The notes beneath the pieces were generated by a model, which saw nothing but the letters and a program-made list of their open reading frames with translations, had not been told where the DNA came from and searched no databases. From the NCBI GenBank assembly GCA_902571975.1, contig CACGED010000009.1, forward strand, positions 1-47,570: 47,570 nt of DNA, written 5' to 3'. How positions within the stretch are numbered: position 1 is the first letter of the stretch; the number at the start of each line of letters is the position of its first letter. This stretch comes from an uncultured Pelagibacteraceae bacterium (GTDB lineage: Bacteria > Pseudomonadota > Alphaproteobacteria > Pelagibacterales > Pelagibacteraceae). This document shows, in pieces, positions 25,645-34,063 of the stretch. A program made the translations under genes and the position numbers.

Positions 25645-26964
25645 ATGAAAAATAAAACTATACCTCGTCAATCCTGGACCTTTGATGAATACACTAACTC
25701 TGAAATAAGAAGAGCTGCTGAGACTGGAATTTATGATATTAGGGGTGGTGGTTCTAAAAGAAAGCTTCCACATTTTGATGATTTATTATTTTTAGGTGCT
25801 TCAATGTCTAGATATCCTTTGGAAGGATATAGAGAAAAATGTACAACAAATGTAACTTTAGGCACAAAATATGCAAAAAAACCATTAGAGCTTGATATTC
25901 CAATTACGATAGCGGGTATGAGTTTTGGAGCATTGTCCGGTCCAGCGAAAGAGGCACTAGGAAGAGGAGCAAGCGCAGCTGGAACATCTACCACAACAGG
26001 TGATGGAGGAATGACACCAGAGGAAAGAGGTCAATCCAAAAATTTAGTTTATCAACTTTTGCCCTCAAGATATGGGATGAACCCAAATGATTTAAGGAAG
26101 GCAGATGCAATTGAAGTAGTGATTGGACAGGGTGCAAAGCCAGGTGGTGGTGGAATGTTGCTTGGACAAAAAATAGATGATCGTGTTGCAGAAATGAGAA
26201 CTCTACCAAAAGGTATTGATCAAAGATCTGCGTGCCGTCATCCTGATTGGACTGGTCCAGATGATTTAAAAATAAAAATTTTAGAATTAAGAGAAATTAC
26301 TAAATGGAAAGTTCCAATATTTATAAAAATTGCTGGAGCAAGACCTTACTATGATACCGCATTAGCAGTAAAAGCTGGAGCAGATGTTGTTGTCTTGGAT
26401 GGTATGCAAGGCGGTACAGCAGCAACACAAGAAGTATTCATTGAAAATGTAGGCCAACCGACTTTAGCTTGCATAAGACCTGCTGTAGATGCTTTGCAAG
26501 ATTTAAATTCGCATAGAGAAGTTCAGCTTGTAATTTCAGGTGGAATTAGAAATGGCGCAGATGTAGCTAAAGCTCTCGCGTTAGGAGCTGATGCAGTATC
26601 CATTGGGAGTGCGGCCATGATCGCAATTGGTGATAATGACCCGAAATGGGAAAAAGAATATGAAAAACTTGGAAGTAAAGCTGGAGCGTACGACGACTGG
26701 CATGAAGGAAATGATCCTGCAGGAATATCAACTCAGAAACCAGAGCTAATGAAAAGATTAGACCCAAAAAAAGCAGGTAGAAAATTATCAAATTATTTAA
26801 AGGTCATGTCTTTAGAAGCACAAACTATTGCACGAGCATGTGGAAAAAATAGTCTTCATAATTTAGAACCAGAGGATTTATGTGCGTTAACTGTTGAAGC
26901 TGCAGCAATGGCTAGAGTTCCTTTGGCAGGAACTAGCTGGGTGCCGGGTATAAAAAAGAAATAG
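25645..26964 (+). CDS. mgsC: Glutamate synthase domain 2-like FMN subunit lacking the Fe-S cysteines, module B (N-methylglutamate synthase MgsC type)
   Basis: 439 residues. FMN-barrel motifs match module A: ITIAGMSFGALSGPAKEAL, GDGGMTPEERGQSKN, GIDQRSACRHPDW, IFIKIAGARPYYD, GMQGGTAATQ and ISGGIRNGADVAKALALGAD. At the site where glutamate synthases carry their Fe-S cysteines the sequence reads AYDDWHEGNDPAGISTQ (about residues 348-364), with no cysteine. N-methylglutamate synthase needs no external electrons, since FMN can be reduced and reoxidised within one cycle, so the loss fits that function. It begins 2 bases after the previous gene. Confidence 0.88.
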   Translation: MKNKTIPRQSWTFDEYTNSEIRRAAETGIYDIRGGGSKRKLPHFDDLLFLGASMSRYPLEGYREKCTTNVTLGTKYAKKPLELDIPITIAGMSFGALSGPAKEALGRGASAAGTSTTTGDGGMTPEERGQSKNLVYQLLPSRYGMNPNDLRKADAIEVVIGQGAKPGGGGMLLGQKIDDRVAEMRTLPKGIDQRSACRHPDWTGPDDLKIKILELREITKWKVPIFIKIAGARPYYDTALAVKAGADVVVLDGMQGGTAATQEVFIENVGQPTLACIRPAVDALQDLNSHREVQLVISGGIRNGADVAKALALGADAVSIGSAAMIAIGDNDPKWEKEYEKLGSKAGAYDDWHEGNDPAGISTQKPELMKRLDPKKAGRKLSNYLKVMSLEAQTIARACGKNSLHNLEPEDLCALTVEAAAMARVPLAGTSWVPGIKKK

Positions 26965-27003
26965 TTATTGATAGTTAATAAATAATTCGTAGTATATTTA
27001 TTA

Positions 27004-28329
27004 ATGCCCAAAAATTTATCTAATATTGCTAAATCAAAAAAAATTAAATATTTTTTAATAAGTTTTGTTGATTTGTTCGGTGTATTAAGATCTAAATTAG
27101 TACCCGCACAAGCAATAAAGGAGATGCAAAAAAATGGTGCAGGATTTGCTGGATTTGCAGCTTGGCTTGATATGTCACCAGCAGACTCTGATATGTTCGC
27201 TGTACCAGATCCAAATAGTTTAATTCAATTACCTTGGAATAAAGAAGTAGGTTGGCTTGCTTCAGACCTGTGGATGAACGGTAAACCTGTCGAGGCATCA
27301 CCAAGAGTGATGTTAAAAAAGCAAATAAAATTACTATCAAATGAAGGTTACACTATGAAATCAGGTGTTGAGTGTGAATATTTTCTTATATCACCTGATG
27401 GAAGTTCTATAGCAGACCCTAGAGATACTCAATCTAAACCTTGTTATGATCAATCAGCTTTGATGAGGCAATATGATTTAATAAAAGAGATATGTGATTG
27501 CATGATTACAATGGGATGGAACCCATATCAAAATGATCATGAAGATGCTAATGGCCAATTTGAAATGAATTGGGACTACACTGACTGCCTAACTACAGCA
27601 GATAGACATACATTTTTTAAATTTATGGTTAAGTCTATAGCAGAAAAGCATGGCTTAAGAGCAACATTTATGCCAAAACCATTTGAACAACTGACGGGAA
27701 ACGGATGTCATGCGCATATTTCCCTATGGGATAAGAAAAAAAATAAATTTTTAGATAAAAACGACAAACTTGGGCTTAGTAAATTAGCATACAATTTTTT
27801 AGGTGGTGTAATTAAAAATGCAGGTTCATTATCAGCATTCTTTAATCCAACTTTAAATAGTTATAGAAGAATAAATGCACCACCGACAAAATCTGGTGCA
27901 ACATGGTCACCAAGTAGTATTTCTTACACAGGAAACAATCGAACACATATGATTAGAGTTCCAGATCCAGGAAGATTTGAACTTAGATTAATGGATGGAT
28001 CAGCAAATCCATATTTACTACAAGCAGGAGTTTTAGCAGCAGGTATAAATGGCATTAGAAAAAGAGTTAATCCTGGAAAACCATTATTCTGTAATATGTA
28101 TACTGATCACGACAAATATCCCAAATTACCAAAATTACCAAATACATTAGAAGATTCCTTAGAAATGTTAAACTTTAATACAGTCATGAAAAATGCTTTT
28201 GGAAAAAATGTTTTAAATAGTTACATTAAATTAAAAAAATCTGAAATAGAAAGTTTTAAGTTAAAAGAAAAATTTGATAAATTGAAACCTATTACAAAGT
28301 GGGAAAGATCTAATACTTTGGATTGTTAA
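27004..28329 (+). CDS. gmaS: Gamma-glutamylmethylamide synthetase
   Basis: Ligates methylamine to glutamate with ATP. 441 residues, the length of known GmaS. The N-terminus (KYFLISFVDLFGVLRSKLVPA), DGAGFAGFAAWLDMSP-like segment, QNDHEDANGQFEMNW, FMPKPFEQLTGNGCHAHISLW and the ATWSPSSISYTGNNRTHMIRVP region follow the methylamine enzyme rather than ordinary glutamine synthetase. Trp301 replaces the ammonium-site Glu. It follows the module B synthase trio after a 39-base gap without a clear ribosome site. Its product would feed N-methylglutamate synthase. Ordinary type III glutamine synthetase is the alternative name given to this family by automated annotation. Confidence 0.9.
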   Translation: MPKNLSNIAKSKKIKYFLISFVDLFGVLRSKLVPAQAIKEMQKNGAGFAGFAAWLDMSPADSDMFAVPDPNSLIQLPWNKEVGWLASDLWMNGKPVEASPRVMLKKQIKLLSNEGYTMKSGVECEYFLISPDGSSIADPRDTQSKPCYDQSALMRQYDLIKEICDCMITMGWNPYQNDHEDANGQFEMNWDYTDCLTTADRHTFFKFMVKSIAEKHGLRATFMPKPFEQLTGNGCHAHISLWDKKKNKFLDKNDKLGLSKLAYNFLGGVIKNAGSLSAFFNPTLNSYRRINAPPTKSGATWSPSSISYTGNNRTHMIRVPDPGRFELRLMDGSANPYLLQAGVLAAGINGIRKRVNPGKPLFCNMYTDHDKYPKLPKLPNTLEDSLEMLNFNTVMKNAFGKNVLNSYIKLKKSEIESFKLKEKFDKLKPITKWERSNTLDC

Positions 28330-28332
28330 AAT

Positions 28333-29478
28333 ATGTCTATTAATTATAGTCATATTAATAAATTTTCTTCATTTATAAAAAATAAAAATTATTCATTCAG
28401 TAGAGAAGAAATATTAAGTGTATTAAATAAAGAAACTATTGATAAGGCATTTAATACCATATCTAGTTGGGAAAATTATGAATCCACTCCCCTACTCAAA
28501 TTAAATAAACTTTCAAAAGACCTTAATCTAAAAAATATCTTTTACAAAGATGAGTCTAAAAGGTTTGGACTAAAATCTTTTAAAGCTCTTGGAGGAGCTT
28601 ATGCAGTTGCGGAAGTTTCAGCTGGAAGAAAGGATGTAGTTGTTGCAACAGCAACAGCAGGAAATCATGGAAAATCAGTTGCCTGGGGTGCAAAAAGGCT
28701 AGGAATTGTATGTAAAATTTTCATAAGTGAATTTGTAAGCGAAACAAGAGCTGACGAGATGCGAAAACTTGGAGCAGAGGTGACAAGAGTAAAGGGAAAT
28801 TACGAAAATTCTTTAGATGAATGCATAAAGCAATCTAAGGAAAATGGTTGGGAAATTGTACAAGATGTTGCCTGGGAGGATTATCAAAAAGTTCCAAAAC
28901 TAACCATGGCTGGATATTCAGTGATGATAGAAGAAATCTCAAAACAAACTGATCATTATATAACACATATATTTCTTCAGGCAGGTGTAGGAGGCATGGC
29001 CTCTGGTGTAATAGCAGGAGTTGCCAGATATTTTAAAAGAATTCCAAAAATTATTGTTGTTGAGCCAAAAAATGCAGACTGTGTATTAAAGAGTATTGAT
29101 GCAGGTAAACTTACTAGAGTTGAAATAGAAAAAGAAAGCATTATGGGAGGAATGTCATGTGGGGATGTATCATTAGTCCCATGGCAAATTCTAAAAAACT
29201 CAGTAAATAATTGTTTAAGTATTCCTGATGACGACATACCATTATCAGTAGCGATGTTAGCTAAGGAATACTTTGGTGAGGATAACATTGTTGCAGGAGA
29301 ATGTTCAGCACCTGCTCTAATAAGTATAAATGTTAGTTGTAATAACGTACAAATTAAAAAGGATCTTGAATTAGATATGAATTCGAATGTTTTATTAATT
29401 GGATGCGAAGGTGATACAGACATAAAACTTTATAACGAACTTCTGTCAAAAGGATCAGAACAGTTGTCAAATGGATAG
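28333..29478 (+). CDS. dpaL: Diaminopropionate ammonia-lyase homologue (PLP fold type II)
   Basis: 381 residues, slightly shorter than the roughly 400 of enteric enzymes. Family hallmarks: STPLLKLNKL, FYKDESKRFGLKSFKALGGAYA with the PLP lysine in SFKALG, TATAGNHGKSVAWGAKRLG, WEIVQDVAWEDYQKVP, FLQAGVGGMASGV, VEPKNADC and GCEGDTDIKLY. The characterised reaction splits 2,3-diaminopropionate to pyruvate and two ammonia; related folds act on serine, threonine or hydroxyaspartate. It starts 3 bases after gmaS and overlaps the photolyase gene by 8 bases, so it is probably transcribed with the amine genes. Its substrate in this context is not known. Confidence 0.88.
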   Translation: MSINYSHINKFSSFIKNKNYSFSREEILSVLNKETIDKAFNTISSWENYESTPLLKLNKLSKDLNLKNIFYKDESKRFGLKSFKALGGAYAVAEVSAGRKDVVVATATAGNHGKSVAWGAKRLGIVCKIFISEFVSETRADEMRKLGAEVTRVKGNYENSLDECIKQSKENGWEIVQDVAWEDYQKVPKLTMAGYSVMIEEISKQTDHYITHIFLQAGVGGMASGVIAGVARYFKRIPKIIVVEPKNADCVLKSIDAGKLTRVEIEKESIMGGMSCGDVSLVPWQILKNSVNNCLSIPDDDIPLSVAMLAKEYFGEDNIVAGECSAPALISINVSCNNVQIKKDLELDMNSNVLLIGCEGDTDIKLYNELLSKGSEQLSNG

Positions 29479-30895
29479 TACAGCACTCGTTTGGATAAGA
29501 GATGATTTTCGAATACAAAATAATGATGCGCTGACTTATGCTTCAAACAAGCATGATATAGTTACGGCAGTATTTATTTTTAATAGTAGTATTTTTGATC
29601 ATAAAAGAGAGGCTCAAAAGTGGTGGGTAAGTAAATCCTTAGAAAATTTTAAATCAGATTTAAAAAAATTAAATATTGGATTGGAAATAATTAAGGACGA
29701 CGAAATAAATTTTTTTTCTAAAATAAAATCTAATAGTAAAATATCTGTTTATTGGAATAAAGTTTATGAGCCTACCGAATTAGAAAAAGATAAAAAAATT
29801 GGGACTTATTTTTCAAAAAGAAATATTGATTTTAAATTTTTTAAAGGCAACGTTCTTAATGAATATAATAAAATTACAAAAAATGATGGCACACCTTTTA
29901 AAGTCTACAGTCCTTTTTGGAGAAATGCAGAGCAATTTTATTTAGAAAGACTGCCTGATAAAATAAGCAAAGTTAAAAAGTGTAAAAAGATAAACACATT
30001 GTTTAAAAACCAAATAAAAACTGAGGATATTTTACCTAGATCTGATTGGTATAAAAAATTTGAAAAGTATTGGGTACCTTCGGAGCAAAAAGCTCATGAA
30101 AATTTAGATAATTTTGTTAACAAAAGCATACTTAATTATGGTGTTGATCGTGACTTTCCATCAATTAAAGGAACATCATTGCTTTCTCCATATATTAGAA
30201 ATGGACAAATTAATGTTGGAGACATTTGGGAAAAGTGTAAGAAACTTAAATCAAATAATGTGAGTGTAAAAAAATATACTAATGAAATTGGTTGGAGAGA
30301 GTTTTCGCACAGTCTCATAAATTATTTTCCACAAATGCTAAAGGGAAACTTAAGAAAAGAATTTGATAAGTTTCCATGGGTAAATAATTCTAAATTTTTA
30401 AATGCATGGAAAAAAGGAATGACAGGTTATCCAATTGTAGATGCTGGAATGAGAGAATTGTACGAAACAGGATGGATGCATAATAGGATTAGAATGGTCG
30501 TTGGATCTTTTCTAGTGAAGCATTTAAGAATTAACTGGAAAGAAGGAGAAAAATATTTCAGAAATTGTCTTCTTGATTTCAATGAAGCAAACAATGTTGC
30601 ACAATGGCAATGGGTAGCTGGTTGTGGCGCTGATGCAGCTCCATATTTTAGAATTTTCAATCCTATTTTACAGGGTGAAAAATTTGATAAACAAGGAGAT
30701 TATGTAAAAAAATGGGTTCCTGAATTATCAAAAGTTCCTTTAAAATATATTCACAAACCATGGGAAATGGAAAAAAAATATCAAGAAGCAATTAATACTA
30801 TCATAGGCTCGGACTATCCAATGCCGATTGTTATTCATGAGAAAGCTAGGGCTGATGCTTTGAGTGCTTTTCAATCAATTAAGAAAAAAAATTAG
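29471..30895 (+). CDS. phrB: DNA photolyase (cryptochrome/photolyase family)
   Basis: Repairs UV-induced pyrimidine dimers with blue light. 474 residues. The N-terminal antenna domain opens with ALVWIRDDFRIQNNDAL. The FAD domain carries GTSLLSPYIRNGQI, GWREFSHSLINYFPQM, KGMTGYPIVDAGMRELYETGWMHNR (as consecutive motifs), LLDFNEANNVAQWQWVAGCGADAAPYFRIFNP and VKKWVPEL, all classic class I features including the tryptophans of the electron-transfer chain. It overlaps dpaL by 8 bases. Its TAG stop shares three bases with the stop of the convergent yjbQ gene. Useful for a surface-ocean organism. Confidence 0.95.
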   Translation: MDSTALVWIRDDFRIQNNDALTYASNKHDIVTAVFIFNSSIFDHKREAQKWWVSKSLENFKSDLKKLNIGLEIIKDDEINFFSKIKSNSKISVYWNKVYEPTELEKDKKIGTYFSKRNIDFKFFKGNVLNEYNKITKNDGTPFKVYSPFWRNAEQFYLERLPDKISKVKKCKKINTLFKNQIKTEDILPRSDWYKKFEKYWVPSEQKAHENLDNFVNKSILNYGVDRDFPSIKGTSLLSPYIRNGQINVGDIWEKCKKLKSNNVSVKKYTNEIGWREFSHSLINYFPQMLKGNLRKEFDKFPWVNNSKFLNAWKKGMTGYPIVDAGMRELYETGWMHNRIRMVVGSFLVKHLRINWKEGEKYFRNCLLDFNEANNVAQWQWVAGCGADAAPYFRIFNPILQGEKFDKQGDYVKKWVPELSKVPLKYIHKPWEMEKKYQEAINTIIGSDYPMPIVIHEKARADALSAFQSIKKKN

Positions 30896-31311
30896 TCTCC
30901 AATAAAATGATGAATTACAGTTCTTGTTGTTGCATCTAACCTGTGTTCAAACAAATATAAACCTTGCCAAGTTCCTAGTAGTAATTCACTATCTTTTATA
31001 CTTAAGGAGATTTGATTATTAGTTAATGCAGATTTGATATGGGCTGGCATATCATCTTTTCCCTCAGTTGTATGGACATACAACTTGTTGTTCATAGGCA
31101 CCAATTTATCAAAATAATTAATTAAATCTTTTTGTACATCTGGGTCAGCATTTTCTTGGACAATTAGTGAAGCACTAGTGTGTAGGATGCTGAGATTAAT
31201 AATTCCATTTTTAAAGTTTTTATTATTAATCCAATCTATTGTTTCATCAGTAAACTCATAAAGTTTTTGACCATTTGTTTTAATTTTTAAATTATAAAAT
31301 TCTTGTTTCAT
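30892..31311 (-). CDS. yjbQ: YjbQ/UPF0047 family protein
   Basis: 139 residues, the normal size. Family signature residues are all present: LHTSASLIVQENADPDV, the central EGKDDMPAHIKSAL, LLGTWQGLYLFEHR and TVIHHFIGD. The conserved histidines form a metal-like site in this trimeric fold. Some homologues can restore thiamine phosphate synthesis when overproduced, but the natural role is unsettled. It lies 3 bases after zapE and converges on the photolyase gene with interlocked stops. Confidence 0.93.
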   Translation of the reverse strand: MKQEFYNLKIKTNGQKLYEFTDETIDWINNKNFKNGIINLSILHTSASLIVQENADPDVQKDLINYFDKLVPMNNKLYVHTTEGKDDMPAHIKSALTNNQISLSIKDSELLLGTWQGLYLFEHRLDATTRTVIHHFIGD

Positions 31312-31314
31312 AAA

Positions 31315-32367
31315 TTAATTGAAATTTTGTGATGTTAATTCATATAAACGACTTACTGTTCTTTTGAAGGGTTCTTTCATGCTATCAGCAGTCTGGAGTA
31401 AATTTAATTCAACTTCTGATTTGATCATCAATGGTATTTTTTTTTCATAAATAATATCGATAAAAGTAATAAACCTTTGTTGCTGATTAGAATTACTCTC
31501 ATTAAAATTAGGTAGATTTTCAATAAAGATAAAATCACTTTCGTTAGCAATTTCAATATAATCCTCAGATCCAAGATTTCTATTGCAAATTTCATCAAAA
31601 GATACCTTCAGAACTCCTTCATGAAAATTTTCAAATACTAATTTACGACCCTTCACATCTAAAGTCTTAGTGGTTTGTTTTTTATTCTTTGAAGCTTTTC
31701 TAAAAGATTTATTAAACTTAAAATTAGATGAGTTATCTATTGGTGATAAGAACCGACTCAAATTTCCATTTTTTGTAGCTCTATAATCTTCCTCAATATT
31801 AAGTTCTAATTCAGAGCAATTATTTTTTAAAATATTTAAAAAAGGAATGAATTGGTCTCTTTGTAATCCGTTTTTATATAAATCTTTAATATTCGTATTT
31901 GAAGAAAAAATAACTTTTATTTTTTCATTAAATATTCTTTCAAATAATTTACCTAAAATCATAGCATCAACAATATTTGTTACTTGAAATTCATCAAAAT
32001 ATAATATTTTTGTTTTGTCACTTAAATTTTTAACAAATTTTTCTAACCCATTGTTATTTCCTTTTTTTTTATTTTCAAAAATAAAGTCGTGAAATTTAAC
32101 CATAAACTCATTAAAGTGTAATCTTGATTTTTTTTCTTTTAAATTTTCAAAAAAAAAATTTAAAATCATAGTTTTGCCTACACCTACATCGCCAACTAAA
32201 TAAAAGCCTAATTTATTTTTTTTTTCATTAAATATTTTTTTAAAAAAAGACTGTTTAAAATTAAGATTGTAATATTCGTTTAATTTTTGGACTATTTTTA
32301 TTTGATTTTCGTTTATTTCTAAGTCTTTATCTTTGCAGTACTTTAGATATGATTTTTTCAAACTCAT
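31315..32367 (-). CDS. zapE: AFG1/ZapE-family ATPase
   Basis: 350 residues. P-loop GDVGVGKT is at about residues 59-66 and Walker B appears as ILYFDEFQVTNIVDA. IFSSNTNIKDLYKNGLQRDQF (the sensor region; only partly shown) and FIENLPNF are typical of AFG1/ZapE proteins. The family links to the divisome in gammaproteobacteria and to mitochondrial protein quality control in eukaryotes; in alphaproteobacteria the role is less defined. Its ATG overlaps the stop of the cupin-like gene by 4 bases, and yjbQ follows after 3 bases. Confidence 0.9.
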   Translation of the reverse strand: MSLKKSYLKYCKDKDLEINENQIKIVQKLNEYYNLNFKQSFFKKIFNEKKNKLGFYLVGDVGVGKTMILNFFFENLKEKKSRLHFNEFMVKFHDFIFENKKKGNNNGLEKFVKNLSDKTKILYFDEFQVTNIVDAMILGKLFERIFNEKIKVIFSSNTNIKDLYKNGLQRDQFIPFLNILKNNCSELELNIEEDYRATKNGNLSRFLSPIDNSSNFKFNKSFRKASKNKKQTTKTLDVKGRKLVFENFHEGVLKVSFDEICNRNLGSEDYIEIANESDFIFIENLPNFNESNSNQQQRFITFIDIIYEKKIPLMIKSEVELNLLQTADSMKEPFKRTVSRLYELTSQNFN

Positions 32368-32792
32368 TTCTTTGTTTTAAAATCTATACCATATTCGGAT
32401 CTTGGTCCTTTTCTCAATCCATATGGGCCTGCTAAAAAAATAGTCATTGGTCTAGTACCTGGCTCTAAGTCTACCCTGTGAAAATTATTAGCAGATCTAA
32501 ACCCTATATACCCTGGTGCCCGCCACACTTTTCCTGTTTTTAGTGTTTCCCAATATCCTCCTCTTAAAATGATTGTGATGTAAGGAAACAAATGATTATG
32601 AACACCATCACCATGATCATCGTCTAACATTTCGTGGATTAGTATGTTAAATGGAAACCACTTTGGTCTATGACGGAATAATAGATAATATCTATTCATC
32701 CATGGTTTTGCTTTTTCAAACTCTGGGTGTGATGGTCCTCTATCAAATACTACTTTTTTTCTACCAAGTTTTTCTAAAATCTTCAAAAACAT
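32364..32792 (-). CDS. Cupin-like protein of unknown function
   Basis: 142 residues. A metal-binding cupin pattern is visible: HEMLDDDHGDGVHNHLFPY followed by ITIILRGGYWET and, later, a third histidine in NNFHRVDLEPG. GDGVHNH resembles the first cupin motif (G-x5-H-x-H) in shortened form. The N-terminal part (PWMNRYYLLFRHRPKWFPF) is aromatic and basic. No signal peptide. The gene overlaps bamB by one base and zapE by four, so it is part of a tightly packed operon. Substrate and reaction cannot be read from the sequence. Confidence 0.75.
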   Translation of the reverse strand: MFLKILEKLGRKKVVFDRGPSHPEFEKAKPWMNRYYLLFRHRPKWFPFNILIHEMLDDDHGDGVHNHLFPYITIILRGGYWETLKTGKVWRAPGYIGFRSANNFHRVDLEPGTRPMTIFLAGPYGLRKGPRSEYGIDFKTKK

Positions 32793-34063
32793 TATTTTGT
32801 TCTGGCTATAGCATTGTCTTTTATCAAATACATACTGTTGTTAAATACAAAGGGTCGAGAAATTTTTGACCCATGTATTTTTGTAATCTTTTCTTGTACA
32901 CCTGTTGTTGAATTAACTGTTAATAATCGGCCGTTATTTAATGAGACGAATATTTTATATTTTCCGTGGATAAACCCTGTTGGTTTTAAATCTTTCCTAT
33001 TTTTAAAGTTGGTTAAGATATCTGTAATTCTTAAAATGTTACCAGTTCGATCGTCTATTACAAAAAGGTAACCTTCATTAGAAACGGTAAAAATTAAACT
33101 TTCAATTATAGTTGGCCTTAAACTCGAATTAATTGATTGTGTCCATTTAATTATTCCTGTTCTTGCATCTATTGCAAAAAATTCATTTTTATTATTTGAA
33201 AAATAAATTGTATTATTTTCAAAAACTAAGTCTGAATTTTCCAGACTAAATGCATCTTGATATATTAAACTACTTTGCGTTGGTGTCTGCCAAACTAAAC
33301 TTCCATTATTTACATCTAACGCAGTAACATCTCCTAGATTATTAATAAAAAAAATAATTTCATCCTTTAAAATTATTGAGAGTTTTTTTTGTGATTTTAT
33401 AAAAGAATTATCTGTTTTAAAATTCCACAATTCTTTTCCGTCCTTAGTAGAAATGGCTCTAATAATGTTATCGAAATCTATTGTTAAAAATTTATCTTTA
33501 TAAACTTTGATATCAGAATTAAAAGACGATGAACTATATTTGGACCAAATAACTTTTCCGTCATTTAAATCAATTGAATACATTTTTGATAAATTATCAT
33601 TTACAATCAAACTTTTGCCAGCTTGAGCAAAATATAAAATAGGATTAAGTTTCTTTTCTTTTTTATTATAATTATTAATCTCCCATATTTTCTTAAGATC
33701 TTCACTTAACTTGATAATTGAACCTTTTCCATTGAAAAAAATAACATTTTCATTTTCTGTAAAAAATAATTCAGGCTGATTTGAATCAAATTTTTTAATT
33801 TTATTTATTTTATATGTTAAAAATTTATCAAGATTAGAGTCGAAATTAATATTTCCATTACTATTGCTGTTATTTTTTTGAAAAGGTTTTAATTTAAAAG
33901 TATTTAACTTCTTAATCTTTAATTGTTGGTTAAATTCTTTTTCAATGGGCTTATTTTTTTTAAAAATATCTATTAATTTATCATTATCTACTGAGTCCTT
34001 TTTTGAAAAACTACAATTTGATAAAAATATTAAAATAATTATATATTTAATAGCTTTATTCAC
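32792..34063 (-). CDS. bamB: Outer-membrane assembly lipoprotein BamB
   Basis: Beta-propeller lipoprotein of the complex that inserts outer-membrane proteins. 423 residues. The start is GTG at 34063, giving a lipoprotein signal peptide with lipobox LSNC and Cys17 as the lipidated residue. Propeller repeats of the PQQ-like kind recur: LNDGKVIWSKY, TKDGKELWNFKT, VNNGSLVWQT, ARTGIIKWTQ and DRTGNILR. The residues between the lipobox and the first blade are a low-complexity Lys/Asn linker. It overlaps yfgM by 8 bases; the usual neighbour der is absent, and a cupin-like gene follows. Confidence 0.88.
   Translation of the reverse strand: MNKAIKYIIILIFLSNCSFSKKDSVDNDKLIDIFKKNKPIEKEFNQQLKIKKLNTFKLKPFQKNNSNSNGNINFDSNLDKFLTYKINKIKKFDSNQPELFFTENENVIFFNGKGSIIKLSEDLKKIWEINNYNKKEKKLNPILYFAQAGKSLIVNDNLSKMYSIDLNDGKVIWSKYSSSSFNSDIKVYKDKFLTIDFDNIIRAISTKDGKELWNFKTDNSFIKSQKKLSIILKDEIIFFINNLGDVTALDVNNGSLVWQTPTQSSLIYQDAFSLENSDLVFENNTIYFSNNKNEFFAIDARTGIIKWTQSINSSLRPTIIESLIFTVSNEGYLFVIDDRTGNILRITDILTNFKNRKDLKPTGFIHGKYKIFVSLNNGRLLTVNSTTGVQEKITKIHGSKISRPFVFNNSMYLIKDNAIARTK

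Noticed and set aside
28977..29423. 148-codon open frame on the minus strand
   Set aside because: It is antisense to the well-supported diaminopropionate ammonia-lyase homologue and shows no signal peptide, domain or own ribosome site.
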